Assembly (NCBI GenBank): GCA_964591605.1
Contig: CAZQEN010000013.1
Location: forward strand, 1 to 44,808
Reading direction: 5' to 3'
From: CAYLLT01 sp964591605
GTDB lineage: Bacteria > Planctomycetota > Phycisphaerae > UBA1845 > PWPN01
Length of the DNA stretch: 44,808 nucleotides
Each line of letters begins with the position of its first letter. The first letter of the stretch is position 1. The translations under genes and the position numbers were made by a program. The notes under the pieces were generated by a model. The model saw only the letters and a program-made list of their open reading frames with translations, was not told the DNA's origin and searched no databases. Positions 34,259 to 42,042 of this stretch are shown piece after piece.

Positions 34259-35610
34259 GTTGCCGCCTCCGGCTGCCATCCCAGCCACAGTGCGGTGTGT
34301 CTCGTGCGGGGGACATTCGCCGCGGCCGCGTCGGCTGCTTCCTTGAGCTCATTCTCCACCGCGCGGGTGAGGCACACCGGCATCAGAATGAGCCACCAGA
34401 CCCCCTCCGTGTAGAAGCGGCTGGTGAACAGGCCGCCGACGATGTAGACGATCAGGGCGAGCCGGTTGGCGAAGATGAGCCAGCGGTACAGTCCCGGATC
34501 GGCGAGTTCCCCCAGTTTCCGCGAGAGCGTCCCCAGGGTGATCCACGCCCCCGCCAGGGTGGCCACGTACACGAACAGGCCGGCGAACCCCAGTTCGCCG
34601 GCGCACAGGACGAACGTGTTGTGCGCATCGCGCTGGCGGAGGGTCTCGCTGCGGGCATAGTCGCCGATCCGTGCCTGGAACTGGCCGACGCCCACACCCA
34701 GGGGGTTGTCCCTGACCATGTCCCAGGCGGCGGACCAGATTTCGATGCGACTGGCGGCGGAACGGTCGCGCTCCTCGCCGGACCGGAAGATGGTGACCAT
34801 GCGGTTCCAGAAATAAGTGTCCGCGAGGAACACGCCGCCCGCGAGCCCCACGACCAGGATGCCGCCGATCCAGAGGCGGTGACGGCGCGGCACGTAGAAC
34901 AGCGCCGCGATGCCCGCGACGATCGCCGCGAGAAACGCCGCCCGCGCGCGGCAGAGAATGACCGCATTCACGGAGTAGGTGGCCGCCAGAACCGCCAGGG
35001 CCCGGTACCAGAGGGCCTTCTGCTTGAGCAGGATCACCACGAACGGCAGAAGGGCGAGCAGGTGCAGGGCCAGGCCGACCGACTCGCGGAAGTCCGGGCC
35101 GCCGATGCCGTTGAGACGGTTCTCAGTGAAGGCCCCCGGCGGGGCATTCTTCGCCTCGTGCCCCAGATACAGGGCAAGCACGGCGAGCAGCACGGTCAGT
35201 TGCCACAGGTTCCGGCGGTTCGTGACCACGTGCGACATGACGAGCACGAACAGAAACACCTTCCACATCTTGTCGAGCACGAACTCGGTGTGGATGTCCC
35301 ACTGACCGCCGGTCACCGTCGAAAGCACCATCACCAGGAAGAGCAGGATGATCCCCAGCTCGACCGGATGCAGCGCGCGGCGCCCGAAGCGCAGGCGGTT
35401 GAGGTTCAGCGTCGCCCCGACGAGCAGGCAGATGCCGCAGATGAAGGAGTAGCGCAGTCCGAACGGTTCGAGGGCCTTGCCCCACCAGGTGGTCTGGGGA
35501 TAGACGTGGTAGAGCACGATGTAGCAGATCACGCCGGCCATGGGATAGGCGAACGTGCCCATCGAGCTCGCGAAGAAGTAGGCCAGGAAGGCGATGCTAC
35601 GCAGTGGCAT
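34255..35610 (-). CDS. O-antigen/O-glycosylation ligase family membrane protein
   Basis: The 451-aa integral membrane protein has 10-12 predicted hydrophobic helices. It fits the Wzy/WaaL-type ligase fold: the long periplasmic loop region contains ESVGLALHLLALLPF, RSAASRIEIWSAAWDMVRDNPLGVGVGQF and HNTFVLCAGELGFAG, the latter two being ligase family motifs with conserved Arg and His. The N-terminus FLAYFFASSMGTFAYP resembles exosortase-A-associated O-glycosylation ligases. It should transfer or polymerise lipid-linked glycan in the periplasm. ATG 35610 overlaps the GT tail (35597-35610). Confidence 0.87.
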   Translation of the reverse strand: MPLRSIAFLAYFFASSMGTFAYPMAGVICYIVLYHVYPQTTWWGKALEPFGLRYSFICGICLLVGATLNLNRLRFGRRALHPVELGIILLFLVMVLSTVTGGQWDIHTEFVLDKMWKVFLFVLVMSHVVTNRRNLWQLTVLLAVLALYLGHEAKNAPPGAFTENRLNGIGGPDFRESVGLALHLLALLPFVVILLKQKALWYRALAVLAATYSVNAVILCRARAAFLAAIVAGIAALFYVPRRHRLWIGGILVVGLAGGVFLADTYFWNRMVTIFRSGEERDRSAASRIEIWSAAWDMVRDNPLGVGVGQFQARIGDYARSETLRQRDAHNTFVLCAGELGFAGLFVYVATLAGAWITLGTLSRKLGELADPGLYRWLIFANRLALIVYIVGGLFTSRFYTEGVWWLILMPVCLTRAVENELKEAADAAAANVPRTRHTALWLGWQPEAAT

Positions 35611-36940
35611 GGCAGAGCGCCTCCTGGGGCATTTCGGATTTCGGATTTCGGATTTCGGATTGTGGACAGGAGCATGGCAACTGGCTGCCGTCAGCGCCGC
35701 CGTCAACCGCGGAACCCCTGGTGCTCAATCCGCAATTGGTAATCCGCAATCCGCAATGGGATGTGAGTTCCTGACAGAGGCGTTCGAGACGCTCGGCGGC
35801 TTGATCCCATGAACAATGTTGCATCGCGGTCTCGCGGGCGGCCTGGCCGATGCGGCGGCGCAGGGGGGCGTCGTCGAGCAGCGTGAGCACGCCGTCGGCG
35901 AGCTCGCGCGGGCGGCGGGCGATCCAGACGTTGCGGCCGTGGACGCCGGGCAGGCTGCCCAGGGCCATCGGTGTGCAGACCACGGCCCTGGCCATCGCCC
36001 AGGCTTCCATCAGCTTGTTCTTGATCCCGGCGCCGCTGACCATCGGGACGACGGCGACGGCGGCGCGGGCCACGTACGGCCGGAGGTCGTCGACGCGGCC
36101 GGTGAACCGGATGCCGGGCAGGCTGCGAATGTGTTCGAGCTGCGGCGGGGAGCCCCAGCCCACAATCGTCCAGCGCAGCGCCGGGCGTGCTTTGCGCAGC
36201 AGCGGCCAGACGCGATCGGCGAAGTGCAGGATGGCGCTGATGTTGGGCCGGAAGGTCAGGCCGCCCCAGAAGATGATCTCGTTTTCGTCTTCGACCGCAT
36301 CGCCGGATCCGGGCGGTTCAACCGGCGCGAAGTAGCCGCAGTCGACGCCGTGCGGGATGCATTCGACGCGCGTCCCGCCCGCCTGAAGCCGGCACCATCG
36401 GGCATCGGGCTCCGAGAGCACGGTCACCGCGCTGACTCCGCGCAGATAGCGGCGCTCGAACAGCGCGATGGCGGCGAGCGATTTGAGGTTGGACCAGAGC
36501 CGCCCGCGAAGGCCGCTGCGCAGTTCGCGCCAGGCGTGGAGCGTTTCATCATCGTGCAGATCGCAGATGGTCGGGACGCCGCGGATGCGGGCCAGCCACG
36601 CCAGCGACGGGTAGTTCATCCCGATCACCACGTCCGGCCGCCACTCCTCCACGCAGCGCCAAACCGCGGTCACGAAACCCGGATCGATCCCGAAGAAGCG
36701 GTCCACTCGACCCAGGGCAATCGCGGAGTCGAGATGGTTTACTCTCCGCGCGCCCGGCCCGGCAGGCTCCGCGATGCGGGATTCGTAGTTGAAGGTGTGC
36801 GAGCCCTCCTGGCAGGGGTTCTGAGCCAGGAGCAGCAGCTCGTGGCGCAAAGCCAGCCTGCGGCACAGCTCATGGCAGTGCAACCGCCCGCCGTAGCACA
36901 ACGGCCACGGAGGTTCGCTCGCCAAAACGAGGATCCGCAT
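35597..36940 (-). CDS. GT4-type sugar transferase (PEP-CTERM/EpsH1-associated type), with a repeat-derived C-terminal tail
   Basis: The 447-aa protein matches the pattern of exosortase-associated sugar transferases: MRILVLASEPPWPLCYGGRLHC start, GGLTFRPNISAILHFADRVWPLL, TGRVDDLRPYVARAAVAVVPM and GAGIKNKLMEAWAMARAVV. The last ~55 residues, after RLERLCQELTSHC, are not family sequence but translated heptamer repeats (PQSEIRNPKSEM and GLRITNCG). The ancestral stop was therefore probably lost by repeat insertion, and the new stop overlaps the ligase start by 14 bp. Start ATG 36940. A gap of 73 bp separates it from the gene before. Confidence 0.88.
   Translation of the reverse strand: MRILVLASEPPWPLCYGGRLHCHELCRRLALRHELLLLAQNPCQEGSHTFNYESRIAEPAGPGARRVNHLDSAIALGRVDRFFGIDPGFVTAVWRCVEEWRPDVVIGMNYPSLAWLARIRGVPTICDLHDDETLHAWRELRSGLRGRLWSNLKSLAAIALFERRYLRGVSAVTVLSEPDARWCRLQAGGTRVECIPHGVDCGYFAPVEPPGSGDAVEDENEIIFWGGLTFRPNISAILHFADRVWPLLRKARPALRWTIVGWGSPPQLEHIRSLPGIRFTGRVDDLRPYVARAAVAVVPMVSGAGIKNKLMEAWAMARAVVCTPMALGSLPGVHGRNVWIARRPRELADGVLTLLDDAPLRRRIGQAARETAMQHCSWDQAAERLERLCQELTSHCGLRITNCGLSTRGSAVDGGADGSQLPCSCPQSEIRNPKSEMPQEALCHATA
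35631..35661. repeat. Heptamer tandem repeat (ATTTCGG x4) inside the GT gene tail
   Basis: Four perfect copies of ATTTCGG run from 35631 to 35658. The complementary reading GAAATCC gives the SEIRNPK residues of the GT tail. Confidence 0.9.
35727..35754. repeat. Heptamer repeat (AATCCGC, three copies, one spacer)
   Basis: AATCCGC at 35727-35733, 35741-35747 and 35748-35754, with AATTGGT between the first two. It also lies in the GT tail. Confidence 0.85.
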
Positions 36941-37013
36941 GCCTGTTCATCGGCGGGAACGGGGGTCGAGTGAAGCTATCGGACGCCGCGCGGGAGCCCG
37001 ATAACCGCGGGGT

Positions 37014-38333
37014 TCAGACGACGGCACACTCGCCCGTGTCTGCGGCCGGCATCGGGCCCGAGGCACATGTCAGAACGTCGGCGCTGAGCGACGGTGCCGG
37101 CCGCTGCCCGCTCGCGGATCGGCCCGCGGGATTGCCGAGGGCGGCCAGCGTGCGGTCGAGCGTGAGTTCAATGTTGAAGACGCTTTCGGCACGGCGTCGG
37201 CCCTGCCGGCCCATCTGTTCGCGCTGACGCGGGGCCGCCGCCAGGCCGGCCAGCGCGCGGGCCAGTTCACCGGGTGAAAAACCCTGAAGCTGACAGCCGG
37301 TGATGCCGTGCAGGACCTGCAGCCGCGCTCCGGCCGTCGGCGTGGCGGCCACGGGCCGACCGCACGCCATCGCTTCGGTCAGCGTCAGGCCGAAGGACTC
37401 GCTCTCGCTGCACAGCACGAACACGTCCAGCGCGCTGTAGAACGCCGGCATGTCTGATACGAAATCGATGAACCGCACGCGGTTGGTGATGCCGCGCGCC
37501 TGGGTCAGAGAGGTCAGTGTTTCGCGCTGGGGTCCGTAGCCCGCGATGACGGCGAGCACGTTGACGTTGTCGCGAACGAGCAGCGCGGTCGCCTCGATGA
37601 GCCGATCCGCCCCTTTGCCCTGAATCAGGCGGCCGGCCGTGCCGATCACCAGCGGCTCATCGCAGCAGGCCGCCGCGCAGCCCTGGTCCCGCAGCCACCC
37701 GCCGCGCAGGCGGCTTCCGGCAGCGGTGTCGAAGCGGAAGCGCTCCACGTCCACCCCCGGAGGGATGACCTGGATTCTGGACGCGGGAACACCCTGCCAG
37801 CGGATGATGGATTCCCTGTCCCGCTCATTGGAGGTGATCACGGCCGTCGCCGCGGCGGCGGCCAGGCGATGCCGCAGCGCCTGTCGCACGCGCCAGAGCG
37901 ACAATCCTTCCATGCGGCCGCCCAGCCACTGCGGTGCAAGCCGCCGGTGGTCGCGCCCCTCGACCATGTGGTGCACCCACACGGCCGGAATGCCGCTTCG
38001 CCGGGCCAGCCAGGCCGTGCTCCAGAACCGGGGCCGGCCGCAGGCGTTGATGACCATCGCGTCCGGAGCGTGCAGCTGCGTCACAGCGCGCAAGGCCCCG
38101 GCCCATCGGCGAAAAGAGGCCGTGCGAACCGGCTCAACCGCCGTCAGCGGGATCTCGCTGCCGCCCGCTTTCGCAAACGTGTCCGGATCGCTCTCCGGCA
38201 AAGGCGCCCAGAAGATGTGCGGCTCGATGCCCCGCCGGCGGGCGGCACGGGCCATGTCCAGGATGTATCGCTCCGCGCCGCCGAATCCGGGCGCATCGGT
38301 GACGAACAGGAGGCGTCGGATCGGACGCCTCAT
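37014..38333 (-). CDS. GT4-family glycosyltransferase
   Basis: The 439-aa GT-B enzyme begins MRRPIRRLLFVTDAPGFGGAERYILDMARAARRRG-type sequence, the GT4 acceptor motif GGAERY. The donor motif ESESFGLTLTEAMACGRPVAAT has Glu-x7-Glu, and PPGVDVERFRFD, GRLIQGKGADRLIEA follow. Start ATG 38333 overlaps the upstream stop (ATGA 38330-38333); the ORF upstream is the shadow of the next gene. The C-terminal ~40 residues are low-complexity. A 73-bp gap follows before the next cluster gene downstream. Confidence 0.92.
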   Translation of the reverse strand: MRRPIRRLLFVTDAPGFGGAERYILDMARAARRRGIEPHIFWAPLPESDPDTFAKAGGSEIPLTAVEPVRTASFRRWAGALRAVTQLHAPDAMVINACGRPRFWSTAWLARRSGIPAVWVHHMVEGRDHRRLAPQWLGGRMEGLSLWRVRQALRHRLAAAAATAVITSNERDRESIIRWQGVPASRIQVIPPGVDVERFRFDTAAGSRLRGGWLRDQGCAAACCDEPLVIGTAGRLIQGKGADRLIEATALLVRDNVNVLAVIAGYGPQRETLTSLTQARGITNRVRFIDFVSDMPAFYSALDVFVLCSESESFGLTLTEAMACGRPVAATPTAGARLQVLHGITGCQLQGFSPGELARALAGLAAAPRQREQMGRQGRRRAESVFNIELTLDRTLAALGNPAGRSASGQRPAPSLSADVLTCASGPMPAADTGECAVV

Positions 38334-39829
38334 GTCACACCCAGCACATCGAGGTCCAGATCCGGCTTGCGCCGGCGGCTCTTGCGGGGGGTCGGGCCCG
38401 GGCGGTCGAGAATCAGCTCGGCGCCGGGGTCGGCCGCGTCGATCGGAGACCACTCCTGCGCGTGCGGGCTGCAGATCTCGTGCAGAACCGCGGCGAACTG
38501 CCCGGCGATATGCCGGCGATCGTATGCGTCGATCTGCTGCCAATTCCGCCGGCTGGTCAGGGTGCCCGCGAAATGATTGCGGAGGATCCGCTCGAAGGCG
38601 CCGCTCACCGCCCGCTCGTCTTCGAGGGGAGCCAGCGTGCACGCTCCCGCGCGCCCGAGGATGCGCTCGCACTCGCTGCCGGGCGGCACCAGTCCCAGGA
38701 TGTGCCGCGGCAGGGCGAGCAGCTCGAACGTCTTGGCGGGGATGCTCATCCGCCCGTGGGCGCAGTCCGGCACGAGCACGAGCGAGCAGTCGGCCTCGAA
38801 AGCGCGGGCGATGGCCTCCTGATGGCTCACGTAGCCCTCGACGATCAGCCACTCGGGCCGCTGGTGTTCGAGTTCACGCCGCTGCCGGGCATCGACGGTG
38901 CCGACGAGGCGCAGCTCCACACGGCCGGCCCATTCGGGATGCCGGGCCAGTGCCGCGGACAACGGACCGAGCACGCGGTGCAGTTCGCGGCGTCCGTAAA
39001 ACGAACCCGATGCCAGCAACCTGCAACAGCGGCGATCAGCAGCCCGGCCCGCCCGCACCAGGTGCGTGCGCAGGTCCCGGCGATCAAAGCCGTTGGGAAT
39101 ACACCGAATCGCGCCGGATCGGGCGGGGAACCGCGTCTGGAGATCCTCGGCGAACGCCTCGCACGTGGTGATGACGGCGTCGGCGTGACGCAGCAGAAGG
39201 CGCTCGAAGCGGCGCTGCGTCTGCTGATGCACGGCCGAGGCCGGTGTCCGGTCAAAGTCGCTCACCAGGGGGTCGCGCAGGTCGGCCATCCAGGGGATGC
39301 GGGCGCCGCGGGCGAAGGCGAGGGCCACCGCATGCACGAAGTGCGGCGGGCCGGTCGAAATGACCGCATCGAACGGATTCCGGCGATTGAGTGCGTGAGC
39401 AGCCGAGATGGCGGGGCGCACCCACCACGACTCGCCGTTTCCGCCGCTGCAGCGTCCGGCCCAGCGGGCCAGCCGCCAGTAGAGGCGATCCTCCACCCAT
39501 TGCCGGGCGGCGTGACTGCGGAACCGCAGACACGACACCGCCCGCCGGGCCACGCAGGCCGGCTCGTAGCCGCTGAAGCGATGCACGCGAACGGTGTCCG
39601 GAAGATCCTGCAGGAGCGTGGGGTCGTGCCAGGCGAATCGGGCGTGGTCGGCGGTCAGGACTTCGACGTCCCACCCGCAGCCGGGGAGACAGGCCGCGAG
39701 CTTGGCGGGCCGCTGGACACCGCTCCCTCCTACTGGAGGGAACTGGTAGCTGATGAGGAGCACGCGGTGCTCCCGCGGCAGGTCGATGACCGGGTCGGCC
39801 CGGCAGATCCAGTGTTCCCACGCATCCAT
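38330..39829 (-). CDS. GT4-like glycosyltransferase
   Basis: The 499-aa protein has ISYQFPPVGGSGVQRPAKLA (acceptor-domain start), STGPPHFVHAVALAFARGARIPWMADLRDP and CIPNGFDRRDL, the pattern of the Glycosyltransferase_4-like/FlaA1-neighbour group with a large insertion. The donor segment is weaker than in the other GTs (SIPAKTFELLALPRHILGLVPPGSEC), where the Glu-x7-Glu is replaced. A ~30-residue basic/acidic tail (RKSRRRKPDLDLDVLGVT) ends the protein. Start ATG 39829. It is coupled to the next gene by an ATGA overlap. Confidence 0.87.
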   Translation of the reverse strand: MDAWEHWICRADPVIDLPREHRVLLISYQFPPVGGSGVQRPAKLAACLPGCGWDVEVLTADHARFAWHDPTLLQDLPDTVRVHRFSGYEPACVARRAVSCLRFRSHAARQWVEDRLYWRLARWAGRCSGGNGESWWVRPAISAAHALNRRNPFDAVISTGPPHFVHAVALAFARGARIPWMADLRDPLVSDFDRTPASAVHQQTQRRFERLLLRHADAVITTCEAFAEDLQTRFPARSGAIRCIPNGFDRRDLRTHLVRAGRAADRRCCRLLASGSFYGRRELHRVLGPLSAALARHPEWAGRVELRLVGTVDARQRRELEHQRPEWLIVEGYVSHQEAIARAFEADCSLVLVPDCAHGRMSIPAKTFELLALPRHILGLVPPGSECERILGRAGACTLAPLEDERAVSGAFERILRNHFAGTLTSRRNWQQIDAYDRRHIAGQFAAVLHEICSPHAQEWSPIDAADPGAELILDRPGPTPRKSRRRKPDLDLDVLGVT

Positions 39830-39879
39830 GGTTGACTCCCAGGCGCAATATCGGTCTCTGGCGGCGCGAGTTGAGGTGT

Positions 39880-40890
39880 TTAGGCGCGTCCGATAACGGC
39901 CAGGTTGTCGTGCCAGGTGCTGGCCGCGAATGGACCGTCGTGCGGGTCAAGCGACAGATGCCGCCCGGCATGACGCTCGATCCAGCCAAGGGCGTCGTTG
40001 ATGCTGGCAGGGGGATTCCGCCGCAGGGCGACGGACGGCGCCGGCGGCGTGAGGCGGTTGAGCAGGCGCTGGGCACGCCAGCGCAGCCCCGCCGGCAGCG
40101 CCTGCAGGGCCGGCCCGAGCTCGGGCCGGACACCCCACTCGCAGTGGGCGGTGTTGGTCGAGGTGCGGGCGCGGCAGTGGTGAAAACCGCAGACGGTCAT
40201 GAGCCGGCGCAGGTTGTGCGCGTTGAAGAGGTAGATGTGAAAGCGGTTGAGGCCGAGCCAGGCGGGTCCGCCCAGTCGCCGCCAGGCGCTGCCCCAGTTC
40301 GGTGTCTCGACGATGGCATGCCCGCCGGGCCGCACCAGGCGGTGAAGCCCCTGCACGAAACGGCGGGGCGACGCGACGTGCTCGATGACGTCGGTGCAGA
40401 TCACCGCATCGAACCGGCCGAGCGCGCCGGCGTGCGATTCGACGGTTCCGACCCGGACGTCCAGGCCGTGCTCGCGGCGGGCCTCGCGGGCGGCCTGCGG
40501 CGAGAGTTCGAGCCCGCAGACCTGCCAGCCGCGGGCGCGGGCCAGGGCCAGCAGATCGCCGCGGCCGCAGCCCACATCGAGCAGCGTCCGGGCAGGCGCG
40601 GATTCGAGCGGGAGCAGTTGCTCGAGGTAGATCTGCGTCGTGCGGCTCCAGCGACGGGCGGGCGGCTGGTGGAAGAAGTAGTAGTCGCCGTCGTACTGCC
40701 CGTGCAGGGCATCGTCGGGCAGGCGCGGCCAGTTGAAGATGAGCCCGCAGCCGCGGCACTGCCAGAGCTGGAACCAGCCGGGGTGATCCTTGAACCGCAG
40801 ACGCAGGGAGCGCTCGTGATCGGTAGAGTGGCAGACCTCACACGCCAGCACCGGGTGGGCCGGGCGCATCGCATCTGTCAGATCCGGCAT
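39880..40890 (-). CDS. SAM methyltransferase with N-terminal zinc ribbon
   Basis: The 336-aa protein starts at ATG 40890 (MPDLTDAM); ATG 40869 is possible. Two CxxC pairs (CEVC, CRGC) form a zinc ribbon like those of TylF/NovP- or C-methyltransferase-type proteins. The SAM motif is LLDVGCGRGDLLALA, then DAVICTDVIEHVASP and GGHAIVETPNW. The longer frame to 41187 is not used, since it crosses the inverted repeat and overlaps the neighbouring gene. It probably methylates a sugar nucleotide or glycan in the cluster. Confidence 0.85.
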   Translation of the reverse strand: MPDLTDAMRPAHPVLACEVCHSTDHERSLRLRFKDHPGWFQLWQCRGCGLIFNWPRLPDDALHGQYDGDYYFFHQPPARRWSRTTQIYLEQLLPLESAPARTLLDVGCGRGDLLALARARGWQVCGLELSPQAAREARREHGLDVRVGTVESHAGALGRFDAVICTDVIEHVASPRRFVQGLHRLVRPGGHAIVETPNWGSAWRRLGGPAWLGLNRFHIYLFNAHNLRRLMTVCGFHHCRARTSTNTAHCEWGVRPELGPALQALPAGLRWRAQRLLNRLTPPAPSVALRRNPPASINDALGWIERHAGRHLSLDPHDGPFAASTWHDNLAVIGRA

Positions 40891-40924
40891 CGACTTTGTG
40901 CACCCATGCGAAACCCGTGGAGCT

Positions 40925-40990
40925 CGAAGCGCGAGCGAGGGGTTCGCCGGCAGGGGCGCCTCCTCGCAGGAACCCCTCGCTGGCGCTTCG
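40925..40990. repeat. Inverted repeat, 21-bp arms with one mismatch
   Basis: The left arm (40925-40945) and right arm (40970-40990) are complementary except one base, around a 24-nt loop. The arms carry the AGCGCGAGCGAGGGG motif. It lies in the short gap between the methyltransferase start and the GT9-like stop, and is plausibly an interspersed palindromic element. Confidence 0.8.
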
Positions 40991-41020
40991 CACTCGATCG
41001 GCGGAGCCTCCCACAGGATT

Positions 41021-41986
41021 TCACATGAGGCCATAACGCACCCATCTCTGCACGGGCCAGGGGGCCTGCCGCAGAATCGAGCCCCGCATGATCTGATCGG
41101 CGATGAAGCGCTGGGCCCGCCAGCGCAGGCGGAACGCGGCGCGGCGCGTGCCCGCGCCGGTGCGCCGGCCGATGCGGCGCAGCCCATGGGCGACCCACTC
41201 GGACACCTCGCGGGGTTCCGGCCAGCCCTTCACTTCATGATAGAAGGTGGGCGCCGCCAGCGGATTCCAGACCGTCTCATAGCGCTGGCGGTTGGTGAAC
41301 TCGAACCGCGTCCAGAGGTAATCCTCCGATCCCCACACGACGCGCGGGCAGCCGCACAGGCCGGCCAGGTGCATGCCGCCGGTCGATTGTCCGACGGCCA
41401 GATCGCAGGCGCTGAGACGTTCGATGGCCGTCCGGGCATCGCAGGGGTATTCGAGCGTGTGGATTCCCCGCCGTTCGAGGAGCTTGCGAAGTTCCTGCCA
41501 GGCCGCCGGCGGCCAGTTGCGATGCGCACCCAGGCTCCGCGTCCGCGGCACGAGCAGCACGGACGGGGCGGGTAGCGGCCGGACCGCATCTCTTTCGAAG
41601 CGGATGAAACACTGATGCCGCTCGTCCGTGGGCTGGAACCGGCCATCGTAAGAGGGCCAGAGTTCCCCGATCTCGCAGCCCTGGCGTTGGTAGTGCTGTG
41701 CGACCGGTTCGACCATTTCGGCCACGACGGCGCGGATGGCGTCGGGGCCGATAATCGAATCCGCGGAGAATCGCCGGTCTTCGTACGGCACGCCGGGAAC
41801 CATGGAGAGATCAATGTCGCGATAGTCGAGCGGCATGTCGAGATAAAAGCCCGCCCGGCCCGGGGTCCCCAGGACGACGAGACGGTCGAACCGGCCGTGG
41901 CGCAGCGTCCGCCGCACGATCCCCTGCCAGGCGAGCAGCTCCCAGCCGATCTCGCCGACAAACGGTGCGGTCAGCAGAATACGCAT
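41021..41986 (-). CDS. GT9-like glycosyltransferase
   Basis: The 321-aa protein begins MRILLTAPFVGEIGWELLAWQG and contains QSTGGMHLAGLCGCPRVVWG, which resembles the GT9 heptosyltransferase motif (G-S-T-G-x-M-H-L-A). The N-terminal part is not typical of LPS heptosyltransferases. ATG 41986 has AGGAG upstream. A role in surface glycan assembly fits the cluster. The family call is moderate; a polysaccharide-pyruvyl-transferase-like fold is an alternative. Confidence 0.7.
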   Translation of the reverse strand: MRILLTAPFVGEIGWELLAWQGIVRRTLRHGRFDRLVVLGTPGRAGFYLDMPLDYRDIDLSMVPGVPYEDRRFSADSIIGPDAIRAVVAEMVEPVAQHYQRQGCEIGELWPSYDGRFQPTDERHQCFIRFERDAVRPLPAPSVLLVPRTRSLGAHRNWPPAAWQELRKLLERRGIHTLEYPCDARTAIERLSACDLAVGQSTGGMHLAGLCGCPRVVWGSEDYLWTRFEFTNRQRYETVWNPLAAPTFYHEVKGWPEPREVSEWVAHGLRRIGRRTGAGTRRAAFRLRWRAQRFIADQIMRGSILRQAPWPVQRWVRYGLM

Positions 41987-42042
41987 CACACACTCCTGCG
42001 CCCCACTCGCTGGTGCGAGGCGCGAATCTCGCCGGCGGATCA

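Noticed and set aside
34297..35742. 481-aa plus-strand ORF opposite the ligase
   Set aside because: Charge-rich shadow of the ligase gene.
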